Shown: positions 5,920-6,580 of the stretch, piece by piece
How positions within the stretch are numbered: the stretch's first letter is position 1
How the letters are laid out: each line of letters starts with the position of its first letter
Assembly: GCF_020216885.1 (NCBI RefSeq)
Contig: NZ_JAIWON010000154.1
Span: forward strand, 1 to 6,580
DNA: 6,580 bases
Source: Zymomonas sp.
Lineage (GTDB): Bacteria; Pseudomonadota; Alphaproteobacteria; Sphingomonadales; Sphingomonadaceae
Reading direction: 5' to 3'
The notes under the pieces: model-generated
The model's input: only the letters and a program-made list of their open reading frames with translations
Told to the model about the DNA's origin: nothing
The model's database searches: none
Made by a program: the position numbers and the translations under genes

Positions 5920-6580
5920 CAGCGACCCGTAGCCTTTCTATTATGGGTGAAAGCCTACCGCTAAAAACCCCCTTCAGGATTTCGCGGGGCGTTAAAAATA
6001 CGATTGATACGATCGTCGCCAATATCAGTGAAAGCGGCGTTACTGGACGAGGGGAGGGCATTCCTTATCCACGTTACGGTCAGACGGTTGAAAGCGCATT
6101 GATAGAGGCCAATTCGGTCAGCCATAAGATAACCGAGCATTACGGACGGGAAGCCTTGCTGACATTGCTCCCGCCTGGGCCCGCCCGCAATGCGTTGGAT
6201 TGTGCTTTATGGGACATTGAAGCGCGGATTTCAGGGCAAAGCGTTGCCAGTATGATGGGGATAGCCAAGCTTGAACCACTGGCCACTGCCGTGACAGTCA
6301 GTCTTGACGAACCTGAGGTTATGGCAAAAGCAGCAGCAAAGCTGGCTTATTGTCCGGTAATCAAAGTCAAGGTGGATGAGCATAATCCAGAAGACTGCAT
6401 CAAGGCCGTGCGGGATCAGGCGCCCAAAGCACGGCTGATTGTTGATCCTAATGAAAGCTGGTCTTTCGATTTGCTCGATAAGATGCAGAATTTTTTGGCT
6501 GATGCGCGTGTCGCTTTGTTGGAACAACCGCTTGCAGCGGGCGCTGACGAGGCGTTGAAAGGCTTTTCACCAGCCGTGCC
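5916..6580 (+). CDS. Probable L-Ala-D/L-Glu epimerase (dipeptide epimerase, enolase superfamily), 3' end missing
   Basis: The frame is open from the ATG at 5916 to the right edge, giving the first 221 residues of a protein that is normally about 320-350 long. The N-terminal capping domain has RISRG (21-25) and GEGIPYPRYGQT (46-57). The barrel domain has ALWDIEA (97-103), the catalytic KVK motif (Lys150 and Lys152), metal ligand Asp177 in DPNESW, and Glu203 in LLEQPL. These sit one position from the residues I recall for E. coli AEE/YcjG (K149, K151, D176, E202). The third metal ligand and the second catalytic lysine lie beyond the window. Such enzymes interconvert L-Ala-D-Glu and L-Ala-L-Glu during murein peptide recycling; other dipeptides are possible. 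GGAAAAG (5906-5912) is a weak ribosome-binding site. folE ends 87 bp upstream on the same strand, without a convincing terminator between them. Confidence 0.85.
   Translation, partial: MTATRSLSIMGESLPLKTPFRISRGVKNTIDTIVANISESGVTGRGEGIPYPRYGQTVESALIEANSVSHKITEHYGREALLTLLPPGPARNALDCALWDIEARISGQSVASMMGIAKLEPLATAVTVSLDEPEVMAKAAAKLAYCPVIKVKVDEHNPEDCIKAVRDQAPKARLIVDPNESWSFDLLDKMQNFLADARVALLEQPLAAGADEALKGFSPAV

Noticed and set aside
6231..6527. A 98-codon minus-strand frame opposite the epimerase gene
   Set aside because: The plus strand encodes clear enolase-superfamily motifs across the same bases, so this is an antisense shadow.
1..6580. A new defence, mobile or other undescribed multi-gene system
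   Set aside because: Every substantial reading frame belongs to a known housekeeping or polysaccharide family. I saw no repeat arrays, transposase, integrase, reverse transcriptase or clusters of unknown genes.

Overview
The window looks like ordinary chromosomal DNA from an alphaproteobacterium of the Sphingomonadales type with moderate GC content. The gene set, codon use and order (a DXS-like end, manC, a glycosyltransferase, tRNA-Glu, recJ, folE, a dipeptide epimerase) remind me of Zymomonas mobilis. That species call is from memory and was not checked by a search.

Layout from left to right: the 3' end of a plus-strand gene that looks like 1-deoxy-D-xylulose-5-phosphate synthase (dxs) is followed after 51 bp by a complete manC (mannose-1-phosphate guanylyltransferase fused to a cupin phosphomannose-isomerase-type domain). 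manC converges on a minus-strand GT4-type glycosyltransferase, and the two share a 13-bp hairpin that can terminate in both directions. Next is a self-contained minus-strand tRNA-Glu(UUC) unit with an A-tract upstream element, -35/-10 boxes, a GC-rich discriminator, an encoded CCA end and an intrinsic terminator. The minus-strand recJ (single-strand-specific 5'-3' exonuclease) lies upstream of it. recJ is divergent from plus-strand folE (GTP cyclohydrolase I), which is followed after 87 bp by a truncated enolase-superfamily gene resembling L-Ala-D/L-Glu epimerase that runs off the right edge.

Functional links: manC would supply GDP-mannose, and the adjacent glycosyltransferase could use a sugar nucleotide of that kind for surface polysaccharide (inference from proximity). 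dxs feeds isoprenoid and hopanoid synthesis, recJ serves DNA repair, folE starts tetrahydrofolate or pterin synthesis, and the epimerase would recycle murein peptides. These are mainly housekeeping functions and do not form one pathway.

I found no CRISPR array, insertion sequence, integrase, toxin-antitoxin pair or defence-like cluster, and no previously undescribed system. The points most worth a second look are the very AT-rich N-terminal half of the glycosyltransferase gene, an altered metal-site motif in the ManC cupin, the phased A-tract tRNA promoter, and a possible 12-codon leader ORF overlapping the epimerase start.
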